Assembly: GCA_905214495.1 (NCBI GenBank)
Contig: CAJMLW010000004.1
Span: 28,126 to 92,125 of the forward strand
Direction: 5' to 3'
Length of the DNA: 64,000 bases
Source: an uncultured bacterium
GTDB lineage: Bacteria; Bacillota; Negativicutes; Veillonellales; Veillonellaceae
Shown: positions 26,759-35,900 of the stretch, one piece after another
Layout of the letters: the number at the start of each line of letters is the position of its first letter
Numbering within the stretch: the stretch's first letter is position 1
Made by a program: the position numbers and the translations under genes
Notes under the pieces: model-generated
Database searches by the model: none
What the model saw: the letters and a program-made list of their open reading frames with translations, nothing else
Told to the model about the DNA's origin: nothing

Positions 26759-27529
26759 ATGAACGAACCACTTATATTTGACATTGCACTAGGGCGTACA
26801 AAGCCTGTAAATATGCGTGACGCAAGTGTGCGCTGTCCATTCTGCGACCGGTCAAATTTAACAGATATTCTGGCACAAGATGGTCACATCATTTGGCTCA
26901 TGAATAAATACCCAGTTCTCAAGGATACATGGCCTACGGTTATTATCGAAACAGAAGGCGATCAAGGGGAATTATCTACCCTCTCTCTCGACGAAGCAAC
27001 ACGTATTATTCAATTTGGCATGGATAAATGGCATGAAACAATTAGCACCAAAGAATTTGAATCCGTTCTATTCTTTAAAAATCACGGCCCCATGTCGGGC
27101 GGTTCCATACGCCATCCGCACAGCCAAATTATAGGCTTACGCAATTACGATTACCACGAAGATATTACGGTTAAAAACATGGAAGGCTGGTTGTTACACG
27201 AAGATCAAGATATTCGTATTACCTTATCCAAACATCCTATTATAGGGTTCTTTGAATATAATTTACGTTTTAAACCAGATACACCTGCTAAATCTATTAC
27301 CATGCGTTTACAACAAACTGTGCGCTACGTACTAGATAGCTTAGCAAAATATTCCCAGTCTTATAACTATTTCTTCTACCAACTAGAGGACGGTTACGAA
27401 TATATCAAGGTAATTCCTCGCTATATTACAACGCCGCTCTACGTGGGTTATAAAATTCCACAAACATGCAACGATGAACGAGCTGCTAAGATTTTGCGGA
27501 ATATTACCCCCTATTTTGAATTAAAATAA
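26759..27529 (+). CDS. DUF4931 protein (HIT/GalT-like fold)
   Basis: The 256-residue protein has an N-terminal zinc pair CPFCDRSN and a HIT-superfamily active-site region IRHPHSQIIG, the arrangement of DUF4931 proteins related to galactose-1-phosphate uridylyltransferase. The expected chemistry is nucleotidyl transfer or hydrolysis through the His in HPH; the substrate is unknown. AAAGGAGG precedes the ATG. It is followed by a stem-loop and a metallophosphoesterase gene 51 bp downstream. Confidence 0.82.
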   Translation: MNEPLIFDIALGRTKPVNMRDASVRCPFCDRSNLTDILAQDGHIIWLMNKYPVLKDTWPTVIIETEGDQGELSTLSLDEATRIIQFGMDKWHETISTKEFESVLFFKNHGPMSGGSIRHPHSQIIGLRNYDYHEDITVKNMEGWLLHEDQDIRITLSKHPIIGFFEYNLRFKPDTPAKSITMRLQQTVRYVLDSLAKYSQSYNYFFYQLEDGYEYIKVIPRYITTPLYVGYKIPQTCNDERAAKILRNITPYFELK

Positions 27530-27567
27530 GAGTTCTCTACTACGAGTTCCGTACGTGAGAGAACTCT
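27529..27567 (+). other. Stem-loop between the DUF4931 and phosphoesterase genes
   Basis: AGAGTTCTCT and AGAGAACTCT form a perfect 10-bp stem with a 19-base loop that could pair further (TACG/CGTA). No T run follows. It ends 13 bp before the start codon of the next gene, so it may affect mRNA stability or translation instead of ending transcription. Confidence 0.65.
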
Positions 27568-27580
27568 AGTAAGGATATAT

Positions 27581-28390
27581 ATGAACATTTACGCCATTGG
27601 AGACCTTCATCTATCAGGCAATCCACCTACAAAGCCGATGAACATATTCGGTCCCTACTGGGACAATCATTGGCAACGTATAAAAGAACATTGGCTGTCC
27701 ACCGTCACCGATGAAGACATTATCTTTCTCGTAGGCGACATGAGCTGGGCTTTACGCCTCAATGACGCGCTATATGACCTCAAGGAAATCGCCAGCCTTC
27801 CAGGTCAAAAATTTATGATTCGTGGCAATCACGATTATTGGTGGTCATCGGCAAATAAAATGAAAAATGCCATGGGCGATGCTATTACCTTTTTACAAGG
27901 CCACGGTACGGCCCGCATCATCAATCTCACCACTCAGGTTAATGCTTTAATTGGTGAAAGCCAGCCCACCGAACAGCAATGCATCTTGGCCTTTGGTGGC
28001 ACCCGCGGCTACATCTGTCCTGATGATGCTAACTTTAAACCGGATACGGATCAATCTATCTATGATAGAGAAATTATGCGTACCGAAGCGGCATTACAAG
28101 AAATGGAGCACGCTATCCAAGCATTGCAAGAGAAACATGTTGAAATAGAGAATACTGAGGAAACACTTCCTGTAACGCGGGTCCTCTTGCTACACTATCC
28201 ACCATTTAATGAAAATAACGCCCCATCAGGCTTTACAGACCTTATGGAGCGCTATCATGTAGATATATGTATATTTGGCCATTTACATGACCAGATTTCA
28301 TTCAAACGAATCCCAACTACATTCGGAAATACTAAATTAGAACTCGTTTCTGCAGATTATGCAGAATTTAAGATACAAAAAATATTGTAA
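27581..28390 (+). CDS. Cytoplasmic metallophosphoesterase
   Basis: The 269-residue protein is a calcineurin-like phosphoesterase without signal or membrane segments: AIGDLHL, LVGDMSWAL, IRGNHDYWW, LLLHYPPF and IFGHLHD give the metal ligands in order. A charged helix of about 35 residues (EIMRTEAALQEMEHAIQAL) is inserted before the last motifs. The substrate is unknown. AAGGAT precedes the ATG; it probably shares a transcript with the DUF4931 gene. Confidence 0.88.
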   Translation: MNIYAIGDLHLSGNPPTKPMNIFGPYWDNHWQRIKEHWLSTVTDEDIIFLVGDMSWALRLNDALYDLKEIASLPGQKFMIRGNHDYWWSSANKMKNAMGDAITFLQGHGTARIINLTTQVNALIGESQPTEQQCILAFGGTRGYICPDDANFKPDTDQSIYDREIMRTEAALQEMEHAIQALQEKHVEIENTEETLPVTRVLLLHYPPFNENNAPSGFTDLMERYHVDICIFGHLHDQISFKRIPTTFGNTKLELVSADYAEFKIQKIL

Positions 28391-28458
28391 TTTGAATCCC
28401 TATGAGGCATAACTGACTTAATATTCAAATATGCATCATACATTTATAAAGGAGCATT

Positions 28459-28689
28459 ATGAGTCGCATCCATAAAGAGCATTTACAAGCAGGCTATATT
28501 TTTGGCGATACAATCAATCAAGAATATATCTATTTGCCATCCGGCGAGGTGGGCACAGACCATCCATTGGCAGTCCTCGAAACACCTACAAAACGAGAGG
28601 ACCTTACATTGGACGAAGCGGTTCATATGATTGATACGCTAACATTAAAACGATGTAGCCACCCTACATTAGGTAAAAAATCATTTTAA
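28459..28689 (+). CDS. Small hypothetical protein
   Basis: A 76-residue soluble protein with a strong AAAGGAG ribosome binding site and good codon use. It contains no cysteine pair, signal or membrane segment; a Leu/Asp/Thr-rich helix (DLTLDEAVHMIDTLTLKR) fills the C-terminal half. No family recognised. It lies 68 bp after the phosphoesterase and ends just before a strong terminator, so it is probably the last gene of that unit. Confidence 0.65.
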   Translation: MSRIHKEHLQAGYIFGDTINQEYIYLPSGEVGTDHPLAVLETPTKREDLTLDEAVHMIDTLTLKRCSHPTLGKKSF

Positions 28690-28693
28690 TAGC

Positions 28694-28746
28694 AAAGGGG
28701 CTGTAGCAAAATACGGTTTTACCGCATTTTGCTACAGCCCCTTTTT
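28694..28746. terminator. Strong bidirectional terminator
   Basis: A stem of about 23 bp (AAAGGGGCTGTAGCAAAAT and its complement, continued by CGG/CCG) with A and T runs on both sides lies between convergent genes. Confidence 0.93.
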
Positions 28747-28782
28747 AGCTTTATTTCTTATTTTAGTCAGTTATGTAGTTTC

Positions 28783-29757
28783 TTATCCCAAGAACCCTCC
28801 ATGGCCTAGTGCGATACAGTCTTCTTTTGTAATCTCATCGTCTGCAATGAGGCGTGGCACGATTTCATCAAAGGCTGTTGGTTTACTAAATAGAACACCG
28901 CCTGGTACGCCTAAAATTGGTGTGCCATCAGCACAGTATGCAATGCACACCATAGAACCCGGCAAGACAGGAAGGCCATAGGTTACAACATGGTCTGCGT
29001 AGCGTTTAATGGCCCCTGGTGTTAAATCATCAGGATCGACACTCATGCCACCTGTGCAGAATATGATATCTGCACCAGCTGCTTTCACCTTATCGATGGC
29101 CGCCACAATATCGTCTGTGTTATCTGTGACGATTTCATGGGCGATTTTTTTGACACCAAATTCTGCGCAACGCTCTTCGATAATAGGTGTGAAAGCATCC
29201 TTAATGCGCCCTTCAAACACTTCAGAACCAGTTGTTACAATCCCCATTGTTTTACGTACAAATGGTTTTATGTTTAAGATAGGACCAGCAATTTTTTGAG
29301 CATCCACAACCTGTTGCTCTTCCAATAACAATGGAATACAACGCATACCGGCGATTTTATCGCCCGCTTTCACAGGCATATTATTCAATTTTGTAACGAT
29401 AGTCAATTCGCCGATGCTATTGATAGCGTATAGTTTATCTACATCGACCTTGAGTAGACCATCTACATCAGCAATGGCCTCAATTTTACCTTGTGCCATA
29501 GGACCATCATGCATATAGTTTCCCTTGGCAATAGCATACAAGGCGCGCGCTACATCTTCTTCGTGTAAGAACCCTTCATCTTCTGGTTCCATTACATAAA
29601 TATGTTCCTTTCCTAAATCGAGTAGTTTAGGAATGTCCTCTTCTGTAATCACATGACCGCGGCGGAATGGTGTATCTTTCACCTCACCGATGACGATGCG
29701 TACAATATCGTGTACCAAGGCATGTCCTACGGCATCTTGTACTCTTATTTCTTTCAT
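28783..29757 (-). CDS. Molybdopterin-binding-domain protein (MoeA/CinA-like)
   Basis: The 324-residue protein ends in a MoCF-biosynthesis fold: GIVTTGSEVFEGRIKD, VTDNTDDIVAAIDK, ADIIFCTGGMSVDPDDLTPG and LPGSMVCIAY. The N-terminal half (VQDAVGHALVHDIVRI, TEEDIPKLLDLGKEHIYV) resembles MoeA-type linkers. It may bind a molybdopterin precursor or act as a regulator. It lacks full MoeA architecture and no other molybdenum cofactor genes are nearby, so a role outside cofactor insertion remains possible. AAAGGT precedes the ATG. Confidence 0.85.
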   Translation of the reverse strand: MKEIRVQDAVGHALVHDIVRIVIGEVKDTPFRRGHVITEEDIPKLLDLGKEHIYVMEPEDEGFLHEEDVARALYAIAKGNYMHDGPMAQGKIEAIADVDGLLKVDVDKLYAINSIGELTIVTKLNNMPVKAGDKIAGMRCIPLLLEEQQVVDAQKIAGPILNIKPFVRKTMGIVTTGSEVFEGRIKDAFTPIIEERCAEFGVKKIAHEIVTDNTDDIVAAIDKVKAAGADIIFCTGGMSVDPDDLTPGAIKRYADHVVTYGLPVLPGSMVCIAYCADGTPILGVPGGVLFSKPTAFDEIVPRLIADDEITKEDCIALGHGGFLG

Positions 29758-29856
29758 AATCTAACCTTTCAACATATATTCTATTCCATGTATATCAAAC
29801 ATAATATGTAACAATATATTTACTATATCACATGAATGATAGCGCCTAATATGCAA

Positions 29857-30234
29857 TTATGCACATACGAGTTTAGCAATCCACATACCGATGGCACAAA
29901 GAGCTAGACCACCAAAAATTTGTATCACCCCATAGAATAGAACATCGGTGAAATCACCCGCTGTCAATAGCTGCAATAGTTCAAAAGCAAATGTAGAAAA
30001 TGTCGTAAAAGCCCCAAGTCCACCAACCACTAAAAAGAACCGAACCCATTGAGGCCAATCCGGTCTACACACATAGGCACCTAAAATAATGCCTATAATC
30101 AAACAACCGATTAAATTGACCGTTATCGTACCAAAAGGATAAGGCCCCAATCGTGCCATTACCCATTCACCTACCACCGTTCGCGCTAATGCACCTAAAG
30201 CACCACCACAAGCGATAGCTATATATTTTTCCAT
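29857..30234 (-). CDS. crcB: Fluoride channel CrcB (Fluc)
   Basis: A 125-residue four-helix membrane protein with GGALGALARTVVGEW, NLIGCLIIGIILGAY and GGLGAFTTFSTFAFE, the last holding the Phe-box region of Fluc channels. It exports fluoride as a dual-topology dimer; a single gene is enough for a homodimer. The ATG at 30234 has GGAGG six bases upstream. I could not recognise a fluoride riboswitch in the leader. Two tandem TAATTATCA repeats lie between it and the divergent regulator. Confidence 0.94.
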   Translation of the reverse strand: MEKYIAIACGGALGALARTVVGEWVMARLGPYPFGTITVNLIGCLIIGIILGAYVCRPDWPQWVRFFLVVGGLGAFTTFSTFAFELLQLLTAGDFTDVLFYGVIQIFGGLALCAIGMWIAKLVCA

Positions 30235-30264
30235 AAAAGGCCTCCATAAAATTAACATTTCGTG

Positions 30265-30298
30265 TAATTATCATATATACATAATAATTATCACATAT
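30265..30298. promoter_or_regulatory. Tandem 14-bp repeats between crcB and the XRE regulator
   Basis: TAATTATCATATAT (30265-30278) and TAATTATCACATAT (30285-30298) differ at one position and are spaced 20 bp, about two helical turns. They occupy the divergent promoter region and could bind a regulator on one DNA face, perhaps the neighbouring XRE protein. Confidence 0.5.
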
Positions 30299-30368
30299 TA
30301 CCTATTAGTCAACAATGTATTTGCTAAGTATACTAAAAGCACAAGGTAGGAATCGGAAAGGAGGTCTT

Positions 30369-30752
30369 ATGAAGGATCCTACACTTACAATGCCAGCCTA
30401 CCGACGAAATCATTATCAGGACCCAAAATTTCAGCAACAGTATATGTGCTTGGGTCACAAAATCTCTACGCTGCGAACGTCGATGGGCATTTCACAACGA
30501 CAATTGGCCGATGTCGTAGGCATTAGCCGCAGCTATTTGAGTAAATTAGAATGTGGACACGGTATTTCAGGCGCGTCCATCGAGGTGGTTTTTAAAATCG
30601 CCTATTGCCTCAATATTTCTACTAGTCAATTGCTACATCTTCGTACGCAAGACTATAAATCCTGTAATAGACATCTTTCAAAACATTATGAAAGAGTCGA
30701 ATTTTTCCGACTAGCACACCAGCGCTTTTTGGAACTAAAAAAACGTCTCTAA
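30369..30752 (+). CDS. XRE-family transcriptional regulator
   Basis: A 127-residue protein with a Cro/CI-type helix-turn-helix at about residues 30-85: LRTSMGISQRQLADVVGIS followed by RSYLSKLECGHGISGASIE. The remaining C-terminus is basic and short, with no sensor domain, so it likely acts as a small dimeric DNA-binding protein. The ATG at 30369 follows AAAGGAGGT. It is divergent from crcB; the repeats between them are candidate operators. The 228 bp after it hold AT-rich sequence and one terminator only. Confidence 0.87.
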   Translation: MKDPTLTMPAYRRNHYQDPKFQQQYMCLGHKISTLRTSMGISQRQLADVVGISRSYLSKLECGHGISGASIEVVFKIAYCLNISTSQLLHLRTQDYKSCNRHLSKHYERVEFFRLAHQRFLELKKRL

Positions 30753-30936
30753 TCAATAGACCTCATATGAATAGGGACAGAATTGATTCTTTATTACACT
30801 CTCTTATATTCAATAAAAACAACATTATATAACCTTTCAAAAATTAGATTAACGAGATAAAGTAATTCCTACTTAACACGTACAACATATATAAAAGATA
30901 ACCCCTTACAATATCTTATATATGACTTTGCAAAAC

Positions 30937-30960
30937 AAAGGACCCTATCTAGGGTCCTTT
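30937..30960 (-). terminator. Terminator of the GntR-family gene
   Basis: AAAGGACCCTA and TAGGGTCCTTT-type arms pair around a two-to-three-base loop, with A-rich and T-rich flanks, so it may work in both directions. Confidence 0.88.
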
Positions 30961-30980
30961 TTACTATGTCTATATAGTTT

Positions 30981-31703
30981 TTATACTTCGTTCAACTTCT
31001 TATCTTGTAATTCCGCATTAGCACGTTTAAAGATAAATGCATTATTAATGTGTTGACGCATTGCATTTTCTGCAGCTACTTCATCGTGACGTTCAATGGC
31101 ATCTACAATATGATCATGTTCATCGTCACAATCGTGTGTGCGCACTGCATTGAAAGAACTCAAATACATATCGCGATTTACTCGTTCACGGAAATCTGCT
31201 AAGTAATCAACAACGCGATCATTGCCAGAGAATTGAGCAATCATGCTATGGAATCGGCTATTAACCTCTACGCGTGCCGTAGCATCCTCAATGGCATGCA
31301 TTTCCTTGCATAATTCCTTAAGCTCTTCCACTTGTTTTGGCGTAGCGTGACGAGCACACAAACGCGCCCCCAAACCTTCCATAACTTCGCGACATTGATA
31401 TAGCGCCACGATTTCTTCTGGTGTATCCGCCTTAACGGTAACACCCTTCCATGGTACGATAACAACAAGATTATCTTTTGCTAATTTTCTGAAAGCTTCG
31501 CGAACTGGCGTTGCACTGACTTTGAGCTGTTCTGCGATCTTAACTTCATTTAGTTTTTCTTGCGGTAATAGCTCCCCTGTTAAAATAGCCTGTTTCAAGG
31601 TCACATAAACTTGTTCACTTAAAGGCAATCGTTCAATTGAATCTACAGCGGAAAAATGATACACATCTTTTGGTTCTTTTGTACCCTTCACGTCTTTTGT
31701 CAT
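30981..31703 (-). CDS. GntR-family regulator with FCD ligand domain
   Basis: The 240-residue protein has a winged helix at the N-terminus (LPLSEQVYVTLKQAILTGEL, LKVSATPVREAFRKLAKDN) and an FCD domain with its metal-binding Asp/His set in the second half (SRFHSMIAQFSGN, DEHDHIVDAIERHD, MRQHI). FCD regulators usually sense small carboxylates such as lactate or amino acids. A near-perfect promoter precedes it (see 31835-31863) with a leader of about 125 bases. It is divergent from a lipid kinase gene; the regulated genes are not evident, though lutABC in this window is a conceivable target. Confidence 0.9.
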   Translation of the reverse strand: MTKDVKGTKEPKDVYHFSAVDSIERLPLSEQVYVTLKQAILTGELLPQEKLNEVKIAEQLKVSATPVREAFRKLAKDNLVVIVPWKGVTVKADTPEEIVALYQCREVMEGLGARLCARHATPKQVEELKELCKEMHAIEDATARVEVNSRFHSMIAQFSGNDRVVDYLADFRERVNRDMYLSSFNAVRTHDCDDEHDHIVDAIERHDEVAAENAMRQHINNAFIFKRANAELQDKKLNEV

Positions 31704-31834
31704 ATTTCTAGCCTTAGGTCCCCTCTAATGTTTACACGCTTTCATACTTTCAATGAACGCCTAAAATGAGTATAATAGAATGTAAGCATTTTTATATACG
31801 AACACATGTATATATAATAATTGTATACTCTATA

Positions 31835-31863
31835 ATTATAAGTCCCGTACATATGACTGTCAA
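31835..31863 (-). promoter_or_regulatory. Consensus sigma-70 promoter of the GntR gene
   Basis: On the minus strand TTGACA (31858-31863) and TATAAT (31835-31840) match consensus exactly with 17 bp between. The region just downstream holds GTATAC-containing repeats that could be an autoregulatory site. Confidence 0.8.
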
Positions 31864-31904
31864 TTTCAAGATAGTCACAGTTAAAAAGTGAGGAAGTTAT
31901 CCCT

Positions 31905-32825
31905 ATGAGTCGTTGTTTGGTTATCATTAACCCTGTATCTGGCGGCGGTGCAGCACGCCGATACGCCCTTGATTTACAGTGGAAATTGAGCACCCTTTTT
32001 GACACAATTGAAGTTAAATTTACCACCGGTGCCAACGATGCAACCCGTTTTGCAAAAGCCGCTTGTGAGGATGGTTTTGACGCCGTTTTCTGCATGGGTG
32101 GCGATGGTACCGTTAACGAAACGGTAAATGGTATTGCCCAAGGCGGTTTCAAAGCAACCTTTGGCTTTATTCCGGTAGGAACCGTCAACGATATGTCTCG
32201 TGCTCTCGGCATTCCACAACGACCTTTAGAGGCAATTCGCCGCCTCGATATCAACCAAGTTCGCTCCATCGATATTGGTCGCTGCAATGATAAATACTTC
32301 TGCAATAATATTGCAGCTGGTGTCATTCCAAAGGTTATCGAAGAGGTAACGCCAAAGGAAAAGCGCATCTTAGGTCCATTAGCCTACTTCTTGCGCGCCG
32401 GTCAAGCCCTCTTCACCACAAAGGACTATACATACCGCATTCAAACGGAAGATGATGATTTCATCTGTAAATCGCCGCTTGTACTAGCTCTACTTACCAA
32501 TGTAGTTTCTAGTTTTGAACGCTTTATGCCAGAGGCCTCCGTAGATGATGGGTATATGCGTCTCGTTATCTTTAAAGAATACTTTATTCTCGATATCTTC
32601 AAGGTATTACCGCTTATCTTAAGTGGTGCGATCTATAACTCTAGCAATACTACTACATTGACAGTCAAGAAAGCTCATATTGAATTATTGAGCAATACAG
32701 ATAATCTACCAACCAATATGGATGGTGATGCAGGTCCTTACATGCCTGTAGACCTTGAGGTATTACCACGGATTCTCAAAGTATTTGCACCGACAAAACA
32801 TCAAAAGAAAAAACCGCTTCTCTAA
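31905..32825 (+). CDS. Diacylglycerol-kinase-like lipid kinase (YegS/DgkB family)
   Basis: The 306-residue protein shows the DAGK catalytic pattern: VIINPVSGGGAARR, FCMGGDGTVNETVNGI and GFIPVGTVNDMSRALGIP, followed by the family's beta-rich C-terminal domain (RSIDIGRCNDKYFCNN, NMDGDAGPYMPVDLEV). Such enzymes phosphorylate diacylglycerol or related lipids with ATP at the inner face of the membrane, recycling lipid from envelope synthesis. GAGGAAG precedes the ATG. It is divergent from the GntR regulator and ends in a strong hairpin. Confidence 0.92.
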   Translation: MSRCLVIINPVSGGGAARRYALDLQWKLSTLFDTIEVKFTTGANDATRFAKAACEDGFDAVFCMGGDGTVNETVNGIAQGGFKATFGFIPVGTVNDMSRALGIPQRPLEAIRRLDINQVRSIDIGRCNDKYFCNNIAAGVIPKVIEEVTPKEKRILGPLAYFLRAGQALFTTKDYTYRIQTEDDDFICKSPLVLALLTNVVSSFERFMPEASVDDGYMRLVIFKEYFILDIFKVLPLILSGAIYNSSNTTTLTVKKAHIELLSNTDNLPTNMDGDAGPYMPVDLEVLPRILKVFAPTKHQKKKPLL

Positions 32826-32830
32826 GCGAT

Positions 32831-32870
32831 ACGAACCCCCTTTGCTGGCAAACCAGTAAAGGGGGTTCGT
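32831..32870 (+). terminator. Hairpin terminator after the lipid kinase gene
   Basis: An 18-bp stem with one mismatch (ACGAACCCCCTTTGCTGG with CCAGTAAAGGGGGTTCGT) lies between the kinase gene and the end of addA and may serve both. The flanking T run is short. Confidence 0.8.
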
Positions 32871-32900
32871 ATTATGCTAAGTCGATTGTCTTATATGTGC

Positions 32901-35900
32901 TTACAATAGAACCGCTTCATGTAAGCGGAAGCTATAAATATAACTTGCTTTCACAGGCATGTTTGTCAATCGTTCTAGGGCCTCTTTGTAGAGGTCCATT
33001 TGTATTTTATAGCGACGAATGAGCTCGTCTCCACTCTTAACGCGGTCTGTCTTATAGTCCACGAGGACCCATTGATCATCTTCTACAAAGGCCGTATCGA
33101 TGATACCTTGTAAGAATAGACGCTCACCATTCTCTACATCAGGATATACCCGATTACCGTCAAAGAGCATGCTAAATGGCAATTCTCGTTCCACTCGTTT
33201 TGATGCAATGAGACGCTGGCCCAAATCAGAGTTAAAGAATCCATATAAGCTACGATCACTTAATAGACTGCGTTCTTCATCACTAAATTTGCCTTCTGCT
33301 TGTAATGAATCGAGCATATCTGTCATAGATGTTTGCGTATATTTTTGCACAGGCAACCATTGCATCGCTTCATGCATCAATGTGCCCCATTGCGCACCCG
33401 TTACGATTTTCTCCTCGTCAGCAATGGCCAGCGGTTTGCGTCCAAATACGGAATCGGCTATCTCTGTTTCACTAATAGCAGGAGTGCTTGTATCTAATAC
33501 CGTAGCCGATACCGCCTCCGCATCACGTTCAGCAAATCGTCGTTTCAATTCGCTAACAGAAATCTTAGCCGTTGTCTTAGACGCTACGAGGTTTGGATAG
33601 GTGAAAGCAAAACGCTGTACGATTTCCTCAGGCAATTCTACATCATTTACCTTACCTAATACGCGAACCGTATTGATGGTCGTTTCATCCACATCAGCCT
33701 TGTAATCTAAATCGCCATAGAGAGAACCATCATGAATTTCTACCTTCACCTGGCATTGACGGTCCAGCAAATCAAAATTTGTTTCTCCTTCGAGTTCAAT
33801 GATATTGCGAAGTGGTGCACCCCCATCTAGGTGACGGGCGAAGGCGATGAGTAGCCAATGCAAATAGGAATTACCAGCTTTGATTAGATCCGCGCCTAAT
33901 GCTTGGGTTTGCGTCAAAGCCGCATGTTTTATATGAGCACCAACGCCCTTTTCCTTTTTGATTTCCTTGTTAATATATCCGGTCAAGAATAGTTTATCCC
34001 GTGCCCGTGTCAATGCAACGTAGAGGATACGTTGTTCTTCGGCTTTCATAGCATCCGATTTGATGGATTTACAATAGAGCCACGGCATGGATGGATAGGA
34101 TACGCGAATGTCTGGGTAATAGCCCTTTAATCCGATACCGCCATTTTTATCGACCAATAATGGTGAATTGAAGTCCATGGTATTGAATTTCTTTTGTACA
34201 CCAGACAGGAATACAACAGGGAATTCAAGGCCCTTACTTTTATGGATGGTCATAAGGCGCACTACGTCATCTGCTTCGGTAACTACATTGGCAACGGCCA
34301 TGTCTTGGTTGCTATCGCGTAAACTTTCCACAAAACGAAGGAACCTAAAAAGACCTCGGAACCCGGAGGATTCAAATCCCTTAGCCCGTTCATAAAGGGC
34401 CATCACATTAGCGCGCCGCACGAGGCCATTCGGCATGGCGCCTACATAATTTATATAGTCTAAAGTTTCATAAATATTCCACAATAAATCAGCCACACCA
34501 TGACGGCGAGACAATGTACGCCAACGCTCGATATGATTGATGAATTGCAACAAGCGATTGTCTTGGACCTGTTCTGCGTAAACAGGCATAACAGACCATA
34601 GAGACCCATCACCGGTAAGGCGCAACGCCCCTAATTCATTTGCATCAAGACCTACGAGTCCAGAGTGCAATATGGCAGCCATCGGCAAATCTTGCTCTGG
34701 ATTGTCGATAATTTGTAACAAGGACAAGAGCAATTGAATTTCTTGTGCCTCAAAGTAGCCATCTCGTTCATTAACAACGGCTGGAATACCGGCTTGGCGC
34801 ATAGCTGCTACGGCACGAGTTCCCCACCCTGCGAGAGAACGGCGCAATACGGCAAAGTCGCGCCATTGAATGTGACGGAACGAGCCATCCGCATTTTGCA
34901 CCTGTTTCCTCGAGGCGTGCAATTCCTTGATTTTTTGGATGATAAAATCCAATTCTCGCTCATTGTTCTCCGGTTCATCGCCTGCAGTTTCGGAATCACC
35001 ATCGGTCTCTTCAGAACGATTCGTATCGCTCGTATCCAAGAGATGTAATTCTACAGCGCCGCCCACCCAATCGGATGGCGCATCTTCTACAATACGGCCC
35101 GGTATAAGCGATTCTTTTTCGCCATAATCAAGCTCCGCTGCCTCTTGGGTCATAATTTGGTAGAAAATAAAATTCGTAGTAGTCAAAATATTTTCGTGAG
35201 ACCGGAAATTCTTTGCCAAATCGATGCGGCGCTCAACGGCGTCATTCATGAGCCCATACGTATTATACTTGTTCATAAATAACGAACTATCCGCCATACG
35301 AAAACTATAAATGGCCTGCTTCACATCGCCTACGTAAAAACGATTATCCACGCGGGAAATGAGGTTAATAATGGTTTCCTGTACACCATTCGTATCTTGG
35401 TATTCGTCCACCATGATTTCTTTGAACGTATCCTGTAATTCAAGGGCCACTTCGGATGGTTTTGGATCATCTTCTGTGCCTGGTTCCACAAGGAGTGCCA
35501 AGCAGAGATGTTCCAAATCGCTAAAGTCCATGATGCCTTGCTCTTTTTTAGCCTCGTCATAGGCTTTGTGAAAGGCGATAGTCAATTCTACAAGGTTATG
35601 AATGAGCGGATATTGGTCTTTAAATTGCTGTTGCAGAACGGATTCATCAATACGGAATAGACCGTTTTTCATGCCCTTTAAACTATCCTTGTTTTGAGAG
35701 CCTAGCGATTTAAATTCGTCTGCTAACGCACCATCGACTTCGCCCTTTTCTAAGGCTTTGCTAAGGCTTGTAAAACTTGCTTTTGTAAAGGTATCTAGGT
35801 TACGGCATATGTCGACCATATCGGACCAGGTCTGGGCCCCTTTTAATTGGGCTAGTGCGGCTAATTGCTCTTGGTACACCTTGTCCCATTTCTTAGGGCC

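Noticed and set aside
30235..30314. Fluoride riboswitch upstream of crcB
   Set aside because: The leader lacks the GGNGAUGG-like pseudoknot sequence and is nearly pure AT.
31742..32368. Long minus-strand open frame of 208 codons
   Set aside because: It lies antisense to the lipid kinase gene, whose motifs and binding site are clear; the frame has no binding site and an unlikely composition.
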